NCBI GenBank assembly: GCA_947568835.1
Contig: OX387606.1
Location: 17,050,001-17,114,000, forward strand
DNA length: 64,000 bases
Origin: Protonemura montana
Taxonomy: Eukaryota; Arthropoda; Insecta; Plecoptera; Nemouridae
Reading direction: 5' to 3'
Position numbers and translations under genes: made by a program. The notes beneath the pieces are model-generated. The model saw nothing but the letters and a program-made list of their open reading frames with translations. It did not search any database and was not told the DNA's origin. Shown here piece after piece: positions 24,706 to 37,760 of the stretch (position 1 is the stretch's first letter; each line of letters begins with the position of its first letter).

Positions 24706-26966
24706 CTAGTTCCCACATTCAAAACCATCGGCATCTGGTGCTGATTGGCACAGCACCACCATGAAGGTTGCGAACGCGGACATGATCTGTGAAAAGAAAT
24801 GGTGTCATTCAACAAACAGGTAGTCGTTGACTTCCCATGCACATTAAACTTCTTCTTCCATCAACGACTTCTTCATCTTAGTTCTCACCGAGACGATGAG
24901 AGACCGATCGACCACGTAAAACCCGCCGAGTTTTATGACAGCACCGTGCGTAGCGACAGCCTGTTCGAGTTCGTGAAGCTGATTTGGATAGAGACAAAAA
25001 AAAATGTGCTGTAAAACTCGGCACACAAATGCTCTTGATGTGGTATACAAAAATTTAGAATATGCATAATTTGACAAGCCATATGACAAGCATTAGATAT
25101 GATTTTTCAGCCGTGAATTACCTGTTTCTGAACGTCAATATTTTCCACTTGTATATCAGCGAGGTATTTCAAGAATTTCGTGCCCACCTTGGAAGAAACA
25201 ATCGTGGGTATAAAACGCTTTCAAATTCAACTGATATTCACAATTTACCGTCAAAGTAACACTGTAAGCATTTTACGCCTCAGTGAATTAGCACAAAAAC
25301 AAGTTTAACATTTGCATAAGGTTGGGAATCGGCAGATTAAAAAAAAAACACCACAAAGAAGTCAAACAATTAATGACAAAATTACCCCGTCAGTGGCGTA
25401 GTTTCCAGCGAAGCAAAAGACTTGCATAAAAACAAAGGAGTTGATGGCAAGTCCGCCTATTCCTATGTACATCCCCACCGGACAGTTGTTAAAAAGAAGC
25501 TTAACTCCTTGGAAAGATGTGAGCAGCATCTCCGTCAGCCAAAAGATCACGATCACGTTGAACACGTGACAGAACACGTCACCGATGTCTCGCGTCAGCT
25601 GACTCAGACGAAGCCAGACACTGTGGTACTCGTTGATGATATTGTTCCTGATTTCACCTGAGTTGGCGAGGTCCTGAAATCAGTAACCCTCCGCATTTAC
25701 TGTGAATTCAAACGTTAAAAAGCCTAAAAAAATTCATAGCCTCAATTTTCTCCTATGAAAACAAGATGAGTTATTTAATACTAACTAATATTCTATAACT
25801 TTACGGTTCTGGCATAGATAATGGGGATTCACGTTCTATTCGTAACGGATAATTCAGTTTTTACAATTAACTGGGCTCCAACTCTGGCATACCTCGTTCA
25901 ACCTCTCGGCAAGTTGTTTGGCGGCCCGGACACTTGCCTGACACAGCAAGACCCATACAGCCAGCAGAACACTGATCTGAGTCCCCGCGTACACGTAGTA
26001 GATCGAGTTGATGTCGCCGTCGTAGGCTAGGATGGCAATCAGGAGAGCTCCTCCGATGCTACCAACCACGGAAAAAACGATGGAAATCGAAGATGTCCAG
26101 ACCATGTTCAGTCGCAGGGGTTGTTGCGTCACTCTCAAGAAGTATTCCTGTCCAGGTACACAATTGCAGGTGAAATCTGGCGATGATAAACTTCCTCTTA
26201 CTTATTTTTTAATCTTGCTACGTTACTAGTGGTTGTTCAAAATTATGAAACACCCTAAGGTGTGCTGCCAGGCCCGTTGAAGTGTCAAACTTTCAAAATC
26301 GACATATCCAGACAGGCCAATGTGATAGGTTGATTGGCATAATGTTCATGCATTTAAAAACTTTTTTATTTTAAAACATTTTTTATTTAGAAAGACTCAA
26401 CTGTTCATAAAATATTTTAGCTAACCTGGAACGCGTCCCAATCTTTCAGAAATTGCAGCACATGCGGCATTCTGACCCACTGTAATGGACCGATCAGCAC
26501 GTGGGTTACCAATAAAGTCGAGTTCATCAGAAATAAGACCTTGGGAGAGTTATTCTGATTCATTGAGTACTTGTTTGCAACCCAGTAGGCCCTATCCAGC
26601 GCATAGTAACAGAATGCCAAGTAAAAGCCGATTGCGTACGTGGCCTGGAGGGCGTAGTTGAAGATCCGTCTTCCTCCAGAGGCTGCTTGAACGTGTAGCA
26701 AATGTGCTCTATTTCGGTTAATAAGATTGGTCATTTTAAAGGTAAACACTTTATAGCTTAAAACGCATTTGGTCTATTTCCATACCTGGTGGCTGCTTGA
26801 CAAATAGTGGCAGTAAGCCTATAGCTTTGAGCGCGACCCACGCCATCTGAAGCTCCTTGTGGATTGAGTACTGCCGTAGCTTATCTGCCAAACGTAACGG
26901 GATCGGTCTATTCATAGTTCCCAAGGAGTACAAATGAGGAACCACAGGATGAGTCTTAACGCCCAT
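24706..26966 (-). CDS. gustatory receptor E, complete, seven exons (exons 4 and 5 fused)
   Basis: Exons 5' to 3': 26786-26966, 26426-26682, 25893-26147, 25386-25673, 25122-25187, 24889-24978, 24706-24786; 405 residues, in frame throughout. The 288-nt fourth exon equals exon 4 (165) plus exon 5 (123) of genes A, C and D, and reads straight through LLTSFQGVKLLF where they have an intron. It starts MGVKTHPVVPHLYSLG, and exon 2 ends FLKDWDAFQ. The TM7 exon is short and carries FATFMVVLCQSAP, departing from the family motif with C before Q and no aromatic at the end. It is a close tandem duplicate of gene F. Confidence 0.9.
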
Positions 26967-27537
26967 GTTGACGGTAAGCGAGCAACTCGGTGTCTGCTCT
27001 GATACGTTTCAATGCCTGCCTCCTAACCTTGCGGAATTAAATTATTAAATAAAGGATAATTACTCCAAAATCAATACGAAACAATTGTTAATATCGTTTT
27101 TAATTGCTAGTGCGTAAATTTGCAGTTGACATACAAAATAAAATCTAATTCGTGTTATAAAAATTTAAATAGGCGTGGGTACAATTTTTTTGCAACAAAT
27201 AGGCTGTGACAGGAGACGATGATATACCTTCAAATGGACGGAATAAATTTTCTCCTGTACCTATTTTACCTCTTGAATCGATGGTACAGTAATTTTACCT
27301 GTACGTAATAACATCCTAGGTGAGTACGCCACGAGATTTATTTTTTAACAAAGATTATGGTGTGAAAATTTGTAATAATGCACTATCGATGTCCTATCAT
27401 ATTAAAGTGCAAATATAGCTTTAAAATCAAGGTGCTATAAAAATCTTGAATGAATCTTTGTAAATTAACATCAGAAAAACACGTCAATCGCCTCTCACAT
27501 TGTGTCCATCTAGATACATGTACATGCAATATGTATC

Positions 27538-30500
27538 CTAGGTCGCACATTCAAAACCATCAGCATCTGGTGCTGATTGGCACAGCACCACCATGAAGGT
27601 TGCGAACGCGGACATGATCTGTTAAAAGAAATAGTGTCATTCAACAAACCTAACTTCCCATGCACATTAAACTTCTTCTTCCATCAACGACTTCTTCATC
27701 TTAGTTCTCACCGAGACGATGAGAGACCGATCGACCACGTAAAACCCGCCGAGTGTTATGACAGCGCCGTGCGTAGCAACGGCCTGTACGAAATCGTGCA
27801 ACTAATATGAATAGAGACGAAAACAAATGTTAAGACTTTCCACGCAAATGTTGTTGACGGGATATGTTCAAAATAAGAATTGTTGCATTTTATTTCTAAA
27901 GGATTACAAGTGATTACACCGTGCATTACCTCTTTCTGAACTTCAGTAATTTCCACTTGTATATCAGTGAGGTATTTCAAAAAATTCGTAGACACCTGGA
28001 AGGGAAATTGCTTCGGCATTATAGACGTTCAAATTGTATCATCATTGGTCATAATTCACTTTTTAAGTCAGGCACTGTAAACGTTATACGTGACAGTGAA
28101 TTTGCACATACACAATGGTATCAGATTAGACATTGAAAGTTATTAAAACAATTCATCCAGAGAAATCTTAACAAGTATGACAAAATTACCCCTTCAGTGG
28201 CGTAGTTTCCCGCGAAGCAAAATACTTGGATAGAAACAAAAGAGTTGATGGCGAGTCCGCTTATTCCTATGAGCATCCCCATCGGGCAACCGTTGACAAA
28301 AAGCTTCGCCCCTTGGAAAGCCGTGAGCAGCATCTCCGTCAGCCAGAAGATCACGATCACGTTGAACACGTGACAGAACACGTCACCGATGTCTCGTGTC
28401 AGTTGACTCAGACGAAGCCAGGCACTGTGGTACTCGTTGATGAGATTGTTCCTGATTTCACCTGAGTTGGCCAAGTCCTGCCAGAAGAACAAATTGCTTA
28501 CAGAATTAAAATATTATCAAAGGCTTAAAATTCCTGGCATATAATTGAAAACAGATACCATTGAGTTCGTTTCCTCGTAGAAAAACAAGCAAAGTGATTT
28601 CATTTTTTTTTAAATCAATCATTTATTTTTCATCTATTTATTACAACAGGCAGAAAATGTTTAATTTAAGGCATTTAACTTAATCATGCTAAATCATTTT
28701 TCGTCATCTTCGTGCTCTTGTTCATATTCCTTTTCATTCACCCACTTCTTCCATATCTCATTATCTAGCCAGCTTTCTTTATCTTTTACTTCATTTCCTT
28801 TCCCACCTCTTTCCTCCACATCTGATTGTACTTTTTGTATCCATCTTTGTCTTGGTCTTCCTCTTCCCTTTCACTCATATTCTAAATTTAAATTCTTTCC
28901 TGGTAATCTTTCTTCCTCCATTCTCAGAACTTTTCCAAATAATTTCAATCTTTCGTTCCCAATTTTTCGTTTTCTCAATATTTTGCTTTTAATTTTGTCC
29001 AACTTCGTCACCCCTTAAATACTCCTAATAAACTTTATCTACGCTGCCATTCTTCTTTCCTCCGTTCCATTTGAACTCCACGATCTACACCCATACATTG
29101 AAATAGGTTCGTAATACATCTAATATATTTTAACCTTACATTTTTGGGAGAAGTTTTTGTTCAAAACTAGTTTTCTGACTTTGTTATACAAATGTTCTCC
29201 TTGTTGTATTCGTTTATTTATTTCCATTTCGATTCTCGCATCTTTATTGATCATGCTTCCTAAATATTTGATCTAATCTTTTTCTTCTATTTCTCCATCT
29301 CGAAGTTTCATTTTAGTTCCCTTTCCTTTTCCTCTCTTCAACACTTCCACCTCACTCTTATCTTGGCTTATTTTCATTTCATACAATCATGTTATTTTCT
29401 CGCATCTTTTAATTTTTAATTGAAAATGATCAGTATTTTCCCATAATGAAATATCATCAGCATAAATGCATGTCTTTGTTTCCTTTTCTTCCCCTTCTAA
29501 TTCTCTTAACAGTAAATCCATCACCACTGCGAATAACAAAGGTATCAAAACACTTCCCTGTCTTAATTTTATAAAAATAAATATTCTATCAATTTACGAT
29601 TCTGGAGTAGATGCATGGGGATTTATGTTCGCTCATATTAGATGAGATAAAAGATGAAAACATATCAGTTAGATTTAACAAAATTCCTAGGCTCCATCTC
29701 TGACTTACCTCTTTCAACCGCCCGGCAAGTTGTTTGGCGGCCCTGACACTTGCTAGACACAGCAAGACCCATACAGCCAGCAGGACACTGATCTGAGTCC
29801 CCGCGTACATGTAGTAGAGCGAACCGACGACATCGCCGTCATACACTAAGAAGGCGATAAGGAGAGCTCCTCCGATGCAGCCAGCCACGGCAAAAACGAT
29901 GAAAATCGAAGATGTCCAGACCATGTTCAGCTGCAGGGGTTGTTGCGTCACCATCAAGTAGTATTCCTGGCAAGAAATATTGTTGCAGAAAAACACCAAA
30001 TTATCAAGAAAGATTATAACCGTTTTGTTACTTCTATTGTAATCTAGCTGCATAGCTAGCAGTTGTTTAAAGTCACAGAGTACCTTTATTAATGCTACTA
30101 GTCCCGTTGAAGGGACAACCAATAATAATCTTTAAGAGAAGAGACAAGGAGTCCAAGCTTTAGAAATCCACGTATCAAGTTATTTTAATGTAATGGGTTG
30201 GTTTGATGGTCATGCATTTCAGGACACAAATCTCTTTAAATAGGATTTGGAAAATATTAAAGCTAACCTGGAACGCGTCCCAATCTTTAAGAAATCGCAG
30301 CACCTTCGGCATTCTTATCCACTGTAATGGACCGATCAGCACGTGGGTTACCAATAAAGTCGAGTTCATCAGAAATAAGACATTGGGAGAGTTATTCTGA
30401 TTCCTTGAGATCTTGTTTATGATCCAAAGGGCCCTATCCAGCGCATAGTAACAGAATGCTAAGTAAAAGCCGATTGCGTACGTGGCCTGGAGGGCGTAGT

Positions 30501-30808
30501 TGAAGATCCGTCTTCCTCCAGAGGCTGCTTGAACGTGTAGCAAATGTACTATAATCCAGTTAATAAGGTTGGTTATTTTAAAGGTAAACACTTTATAGCT
30601 TAAAAAGCATTTGGTCTATTTCCATACCTGGTGGCTGCTTGACAAATAGTGGCAGTAAGCCTATAGCTTTGAGCGCGATCCAGGCCGTCTGAAGCTCCTT
30701 GTGGATCGAGTGCTGCCTAAGCTTATCTGCCAAACGTAATGGAATAGGTTTATTCAAAGTTCCCAAGGAGTACAAATGAGGAACCACAGGATGAGTCTTA
30801 ACGCCCAT
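27538..30808 (-). CDS. gustatory receptor F, complete, seven exons, duplicate of E
   Basis: Exons 5' to 3': 30628-30808, 30268-30524, 29709-29966, 28190-28477, 27930-27995, 27712-27801, 27538-27618; 406 residues. It is nearly identical to gene E in exons 1, 2, 4 and 7, and shares stretches of flanking intron, for example the DNA upstream of the 90-nt exon. It has the same exon 4/5 fusion and FATFMVVLCQSAP ending. Its third intron (28478-29708) is about 1 kb longer than in E because of an inserted non-LTR element fragment. Exon 5 ends QKE rather than QKQ. The start at 30808 (MGVKT) is chosen by alignment to gene E; an upstream ATG at 30868 is in frame. Confidence 0.9.
28690..29560 (-). mobile_element. 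non-LTR retrotransposon reverse-transcriptase fragment
   Basis: Read on the minus strand, the sequence gives QGSVLIPLLFAVVMDLLL, then the catalytic-type box CIYADDISLW. These are followed by LGSMINKDARIEMEINKRIQ and YGCRSW-like blocks, and a tail with RLKLFGKVLRMEEERLPGK and RGRPRQRW. This is the usual order of motifs in the 3' half of a LINE ORF2. Several stop codons interrupt it and the 5' part is missing, so it is a dead insertion in an intron of GR F. Confidence 0.8.
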
Positions 30809-31938
30809 GTTGACGGTAAGCGAGCAAAACGGTGTCTGCTCAGAAACGCTTCGTTTCCTGCCTCTCAACGTTGCAAAAGTAAAATGATGAAAAAAAGGGT
30901 AATTACTTTAAAATCAATACGAGAAAATTGTAGACCTTGTTTTTTAATTGAGAGCGTGTAAATTTGCAATTGACACACAGAATACAATCGAAACCATGCT
31001 ATATACATAAAAATAGGTGTAGATTAATTTTTTTTTTGCAACAAATAGGCTTTGACAAGAGTCGATGATATACTTTCGAAAGGAAGCAACGATTTTCGTT
31101 AAATTTTTATTTCAATGTTGATCGACATTCATGTCAACGAAACAATTTTGAAGAGTATTCCGACAGATCATGAAGAAAAATATATTTTCTATGAATGCGT
31201 ACAACTATTAGTATTTTTAACGCTACTTTACCCAAAACGGTGGAGGAGCCGTACTTCTCTGCGGGCTGCGTTTAGGGGTTGAGGAAGCCTCATTCACAAA
31301 GTTAGTATTTCGTGGCCCAAAGCGATCCAAGTCGCCCAATTCACCAGTTTGGGCCCAAGTCACCCAAAGCGGAAAGTCATTTTTTGTGATTTTTTTGTAG
31401 GTTCAATGAGATTCAAATTAGCATGAAATTAAACAGCATACAATTATAAGCCTAAGCTTTTGATAATAAATGTATATTCTATTTTATAAAAGAGGTCATA
31501 AGTGAAATAAGAATTAAGTGTTTTTAACGTTTTTAATATTACAAGTCAATCAATTGGTTCTATAGTTTTCTTTTAATTTTACATAAAGCTTATGTTGGTA
31601 CAAACGGCATGCTCTGCTGGGTGCCTTTTGGGGTAATGACAGCTTTATCGTATCACAAAGCGTTTACCACACATAATTTGATAAATACATGGACATCCCA
31701 ATTCTTTTGTGTTAGTAATTTAACGGATTCTGTACTTGCCCAAAAGGGTTAGAAAGCAGATAATTAAAAATATTCAGATTTACGACACATACAATCTACT
31801 TGGCAGCAATCTTAAAGTGCAGCGGGTTAAGAATTTTTTGTTTTTAATTTCTCTACCAAAAATACATTTTTTTATAGCCACTACTACTAAATTCTGTGTC
31901 GTGCTACGTAAATCGATTAATTATTTTTTAATGTTTTT
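30809..31938. other. intergenic, with one copy of a dispersed repeat
   Basis: No gene is seen. At about 31230-31278 GGTGGAGGAGCCG is followed by CTCTGCGGGCTGCGTTTAGG. The same two blocks occur in the same order inside a Piezo intron near 50.5 kb. Confidence 0.5.
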
Positions 31939-34900
31939 TTATGAATGGTTAAATTGTGTTTCATTCTGTTTCTCGAAATTATCCAGTGAACCTTCCCCGC
32001 AGCGATCATTCTCTGCAGAAGGCTTTGATTGAAACAGCACCACCAGGAATGTAGCAAACGCAGACATGATCTGTTGACAGAAAAACAGGGACATTATTAA
32101 TACGAAGATTAGAAAAAGGGGGCCATTCATATTATTTCTAATGAGCTGAACGAAATTGATATGCTTTTCGATATCAAGCTAATCGCTCCTCTACGAGCAA
32201 CAGGTCTAGGTTACTGGTTAATTCAGTTGATTTATTTTGTTTATGGCGCGTCATAACCTGTCATACATTCATGGCACATCACAAAACGAATTACAAATGA
32301 AAATCAAGCTAGGGTTATCTGTTTGACATCTTTCGGGAGGAAAGTTGTAGAAAAATATTTATATTTTGGATAAATAAATAAACAAGCTGGGTTGATATCT
32401 TCGAAGAACAAATGATATTGGATCTTAGATTTTTAAACGAACCTCCACAAATTGCACAACAATAGGCCTAGCCGTGCGGCCAGAAGAATAAAACAAACCT
32501 ACATTTCTTATGAGAACAGAAAACTGAACAGAACAGCTCTTGAAATTGCGTGTTCGAGCTTTATTGGAATAGTCTTGCGAGTTAACCATGTGCATTGTAG
32601 CTGATTAGCAGATAAAACCAAGCCAATCCATGTCAAACCATGCTAAATCGACAACCACAAAAAAGTTTAAAGGCTCACCGAGATAACCAGAGACCGGTTC
32701 ACTGCATAGAAACCGCCCAAACTGATGACGGGACCGTTAGTCCCAACAGCTATCTCCAAGACATGCAGCTGACGGGAAGAAGTAATCGGACATTTCAGCA
32801 GCGCGTTCATCGTAAGATTTGTAACGAATAATTGGTATACTTACTATTAGTATTTCCATCGAAAGCATAGTACTTACCTGTTTCTGAATGTTGCTCGTGT
32901 CCACTTCAATATTCATGAGGGTGTCAATAAACTTGTCGCGAACCTAGAAGGATGGTTACCAAATGGAAATGAAGTTCGATCGGTGGAAAGATATAATCTT
33001 ACGCACTTGGCTTTCGTTTAATTTTTTCAACTTACCGCGTCTGTTGCGTGGCTGGCCGCGTCGCAGAAGATCAGGATCGAAATTAAGTCTGCAGTGGCAA
33101 ATATTACCACTCCCAAAAAAACTACCGGATGGCAACCGTTGACCAGCAGAACGGTGCCCTGAAAATAAGTTGCAGCGATACGGTGTTGTTTCTAGTGTAC
33201 AAAGTTCAGTCTGGTATGTATTTACTGTACATGAATTTACGGTGTTTTCGAGCTATCATGTCCTTTTAATTATTTTCGTTTATGTCTAAAGTAAAGTATT
33301 CCTTAAAAATATGTTTCTACACAATACTTTACTGAGTTAGTTCTACCAACTATAGTTGTACTGTTTTCAGTAAAACTAGCTGCGTTAGCTAGTCACATAA
33401 AAAACGCATTGTAAAATATGGTGCATCAAAAAGAGGCATCCTACCATTTGAACCAGTTAAATTGAAGCACTCATTGAAAAATTGAGCAAAATTGAGGCAT
33501 TCAATTTTGCTGTACTTTCTGTGAAAATCTTACCTGAAATGCGGACAGCAGCATTTGGGTGAGCCAAAACATGACTATGACATTAAAAGCGGAGCAGAAC
33601 GAGGACCCGATGTCACTTGTAAGCTGACCAAGTCGTTGCCACGCATGGTGATAGCCGGGAACCACGTGTTCACCGACCACCCCTGCTTTGTGGAACTCCT
33701 GGAAGTTTCAACAAGCATTTAAAAAAGAAAAATTGTAAGAACACTTATGCTCTCTAAAAAAGTGTACCCAATCTGGGACTCGAACACTGATCTCCACCTT
33801 TCGCGGGCTATTGAAGGTCCAGCAGTGGTAGTACAACAAAATGCTGCATGCCCATTGCAAGCATTAATTACAAATTCTGCCAATATATTTTAAAGAACGA
33901 ATCATTTACAACTTACAAGATTTTAAAATCAATGGCTGCAGTTAAATAAATGTATTTGGTTTCCAATTACGATAAATTTGACCAGAACACATAGCAACCG
34001 TGAAAAAGTTGCAGAAACTAACAAATTGAGCTTAAAAGAATGTATCGCCATGGAGACCTAAAAAGATCGCATATAAACCTTCTTCAAGAGCTTGGCCAGT
34101 TGGTCAGCTGCCCTTGCGCTAGAATGGCACAACAGGACCCAGACGGTCAGGAGCACGTTGATCTGAGTGTTGCTGTACATGAAAGTAGCCGTGCCCAGGT
34201 AATCGCCTTTTTCCATCATGAACCAACTGCACAAGTAAGACAGTAACAACGTCCCGACAACAACGGAGATCACGACAACAGACGAGAGCCGACTCATTTC
34301 CAGCCGCAGAGGGTGACTCGTCACTGCCAGGAAGCGATCCTGCAAGAAGAAAGAATGTGGATGATGTTTTTTAATCCCCAATTTCTGGAGTAACAAAACT
34401 TTTCCTTGCAATTAAGTGCAGTTGTCACTAACTGAGGAATGGAAAATTAACTGTCGTTTTTAGAGCTGGTTTTACAGTCATCGATGCTACAGATTTAATA
34501 TCGTGAATCTTGACCAATCTCTGGACGTGTTCACGAATTTGTGTTTGCGTGTCTGACATTCTTGACTTCAAAATAATTCAAATTTTGTCACGAATAGAGT
34601 GTTCATATCATGTTGATGACTGTACAACGGCTTAAAGGCATTCACAACTTAATGCAACAACCGACAGGGATGTATCTAATTTATATTCATTACCTCAGCT
34701 ACCAATTTAGTACCTGAAACTCGTCCCAGTCTTTAAGGAAGCGCACGACATGACGCATCCTGACCCACTGCAAAGGGGCGATGAGCAAGTGTGGAACCAG
34801 CATTTCCAGATACATCAGCGCGAATATGAGACGAACTTGGGACTCGCTTATAGTCGAAGTAAAATGGCTAGTTTTTATTTCTGACATCTTCTGGATGACG

Positions 34901-34979
34901 AGGGTTGTGAAGACGAGGTAAAAGACAGCTGCATATGCGGCTTGTGCGGCGTGCAAGAAGGTTCTTCTCGTCCTGGATG
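31939..34979 (-). CDS. gustatory receptor G, exons 2-8 intact, first exon not found
   Basis: Exons 5' to 3': 34714-34979, 34079-34339, 33534-33698, 33036-33158, 32878-32943, 32679-32768, 31939-32070. All lengths and phases match genes A, C, D and H, and every exon is open. Blocks include HLLIAPLQWVRM and FLKDWDEFQ, TVWVLLCHSSARAADQL, and FATFLVVLFQSKPSAEN, with the longest C-terminal tail of the array. Exon 2 begins after a TTTGTAG acceptor and needs a phase-1 partner, as in the other genes. I searched 34980-36387 for the conserved PAWLALK block and did not find it. Either exon 1 is highly diverged or lost, or the gene uses another start. Function is uncertain for that reason. Confidence 0.8.
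33765..33845 (-). repeat. tRNA-like SINE remnant
   Basis: On the minus strand GTAGTACAACAAAAT precedes nothing clear, but CTGGACCTTCAATAGCCCG followed by GATCAGTGTTCGAGTCCC resembles the anticodon arm and B box of a tRNA-derived element. The A-box half is degraded. It lies in the intron between exons 3 and 4 of GR G. Confidence 0.35.
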
Positions 34980-36387
34980 CTACAAATATTTTAAGAAACC
35001 ATTAAAAAGTGGTTTTTACCATTATCACGATATGTTTTGAGAGTATAGGCTCTGTTAGAAATTTAAACTACTTTTCATGGATCGATTACATTTGCATGTG
35101 GCAAATGCTGTTATTATTTTTGTATGAATGATATGTATTTTTTTGTAAAACATCCATGACATACTTGACGTGACACAAAAAGGAAATCAGACTCACGATC
35201 TCGACACAACTGTGCTGTACTATAAAATCGAAAAGTGTAGCGCGCACGTATGGTATTAATGAAGCTCATTGCAGTTCATTGTAGTAAATTAATTTAAAAT
35301 GCATTTTTTTTACTTTATTAACATTGCACAGAAAATGGTCTGCGAAAAATATTTAGTAAACAGTTGAATATCAACTTGGATGAAACCAAAGTTATATCAG
35401 AGCACTCATTTCAAGAAAAAGAAACGCCTCACAGCCTGCATTCTTTGACAAAATAAAGATAGAAAAAAATATTCCTAAAATAAGCTGTACAAAACAATGA
35501 ACGTGTAGCTCATATTATTAAACGTATTTGAACGTTTTTAAATGATTTTTGAAAGCCAAGATTAAATTTGACTTACCGGAAAAATACGATTTTTTTTTTA
35601 TTTGTGTTTGTTTGCTCTCTACCGGTCAAACGGTGTGAAAAAAGTGGATGAAATTTGCAGAAAGTCTTCGAAAAACGTAGCTTTCATTAGTTTTCGAAAT
35701 CAATTGATTTGGTGTCTTAGATCAAGATTTATCCAATTATTTGTCAAAATATTCATTTACAAATCTAGATGCATTGTTAGATTAACATTTGCAGGAATAG
35801 TTTTCATGGCATAATTTTTATAGTATAAATTTTAAAGTGCCATTGTTGACTGAAAAAGAAAATCGTGAGAGGGTGGTGAGAGAGTGGAACCCTCTCAAAA
35901 GAAAAAAGTAAAATTTAAGGAAAAAATAAAACGCACACATCTCTCAAATGGTGTTCAATCTTAAAACGTCTCAGTCATTAGCTGTGAGCATATCATTTGG
36001 TCCGTTCCACGACCCCTACCTGTAACCGGCATAAAGTGTGGTTGACGACATGAAAGATACTGCAACCTTCGTTGGATCAGGAAATATCTGCAATAGCTTA
36101 GATTATCTGCATACTTTTCACGAGGACGCTTTAAAAAGATCAAATTTTGAAGTAAGCTTCTTCATTGTCGTGTGAGAGATTTTTAATATAATCGATCCTA
36201 TTGCGCAGATTTTTAGCGAAATTTTTCCGATTGTGGACACGCATGTTTAACACGTATATAACAGTAACAATGATTTGACAAATTTGCTATTTTATGTCGT
36301 TTATGAAGTGCTATTGAAAGTATTCGACAGAGATTCAAAGATGATAAAAAAAAACTCTCAAGTCTATAAATCGACCAATAGAAACGT
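34980..36387. other. AT-rich gap upstream of GR G
   Basis: This is where the first exon of GR G should lie. A GTAAGT donor occurs on the minus strand near 35573, but the frames in front of it are closed by stops and lack the PAWLALK signature. A hydrophilic minus-strand frame at 35961-36143 also lacks it. No other gene is seen. Confidence 0.5.
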
Positions 36388-37718
36388 CTACGCGTTAGTT
36401 ACATTTTGCTTCAACGCGTGAAAGGCACCAAATTCGCCGCATGCGTTGTGGTCGGGAGATGCAGACTGGAACATCACCACCAAGAAGGTAACGAACGCCG
36501 ACAAGATCTGTCAACAAACAAGAAAAACAACTGTCCTACCTATTCAAAATTTTTTGCACAGTTATGGAACTAAACTCTCATTAAAATGAGTTAACGCCAT
36601 AGTTTTTCATGCAGCATATTTCTAGACACCATCCGATTCATTCAGGTCAAGGTGAAAATGTGAATGCCACAATTTCTCTCAGATAAACGGACAGATTGTG
36701 GTGAAAATGGTATCTTGAGTCATGAGAAATTCATCCAAAATCACAAATAGTAAGCAATTGGTCGTTCGACTCCATCGAATTGGACACTAAAATCTAGAAC
36801 GTAAAGAGGTGGTGGTGCTTTCTTGTCCACAACTCAATTCACTTCAGCCCTAGTATAACCATTTTATTACTTACTGAGACCATCAGCGACTTGTTGACAT
36901 TGTAGTAACCTCCAAGGTTGATGGCGGTGTCGTGCACCCCCAAAGCCTGTTCGAAGTCTTGAAGCTGTTGGGAACAATTCACTTGTTTATATGGTGTAAT
37001 ATGTCAAGAAAATCTCATAACAGCTCAGCGCAAATACCTGTTTCTCAACAAAACTGTCTTCCACGTCGATGTCTACGAGAGCTTCCATGAATCTTCCACG
37101 AACCTTAACAAAATAAGTCAACTATTTAGACTAACTGAGAGTTTGGTTTAGCCATCAAGTTTAAAGCTTGCCATTGTCGGAAGCTCACCGAGTTTGTGGC
37201 GTAGTTGGCAGCAGCACAGAATGTCTGTATCGAAGCCAGGCAGAGCAAGGCATAGAATAGCACCGTATATAAAATAAACGGTTTGCAATTATTATTAGCC
37301 AACAGAGCTACAGCCTGGAACAAAGCAAAATTTTTATTAGTTTCAATTATGGTTTTTCGTCATTGATGAACATGGAATGAATAATATCTTTTATAATTGT
37401 TGATTTCACAGCAATATTTTTTCAACAATTTAAAATATGAACATCTTAGTATTTTTACCATATTTAAAATATACTGATACATTTCTGAAATAAACAGTGA
37501 AATGTGTACCACTACCACTACCACTACCACTACCACTACCACTACCACTACCACTACCACTACCACTACCACTACCACTACCACTACCACTACCACTACC
37601 ACTACCACTACCACTACCACTACCACTACCACTACCACTACCACTACCACTACCACTACCACTACCACTACCACTACCACTACCACTACCACTACCACTA
37701 CCACTACCACTACTACTT

Positions 37719-37760
<42 letters not shown>

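Noticed and set aside
28686-29018. Plus-strand frame rich in serine and phenylalanine
   Set aside because: It is antisense to the C-terminal part of the non-LTR element, whose reverse-transcriptase motifs read on the minus strand.
36388-36964. CRISPR-like or other prokaryotic features
   Set aside because: Nothing of the kind is present anywhere in the window; all genes have spliceosomal introns.
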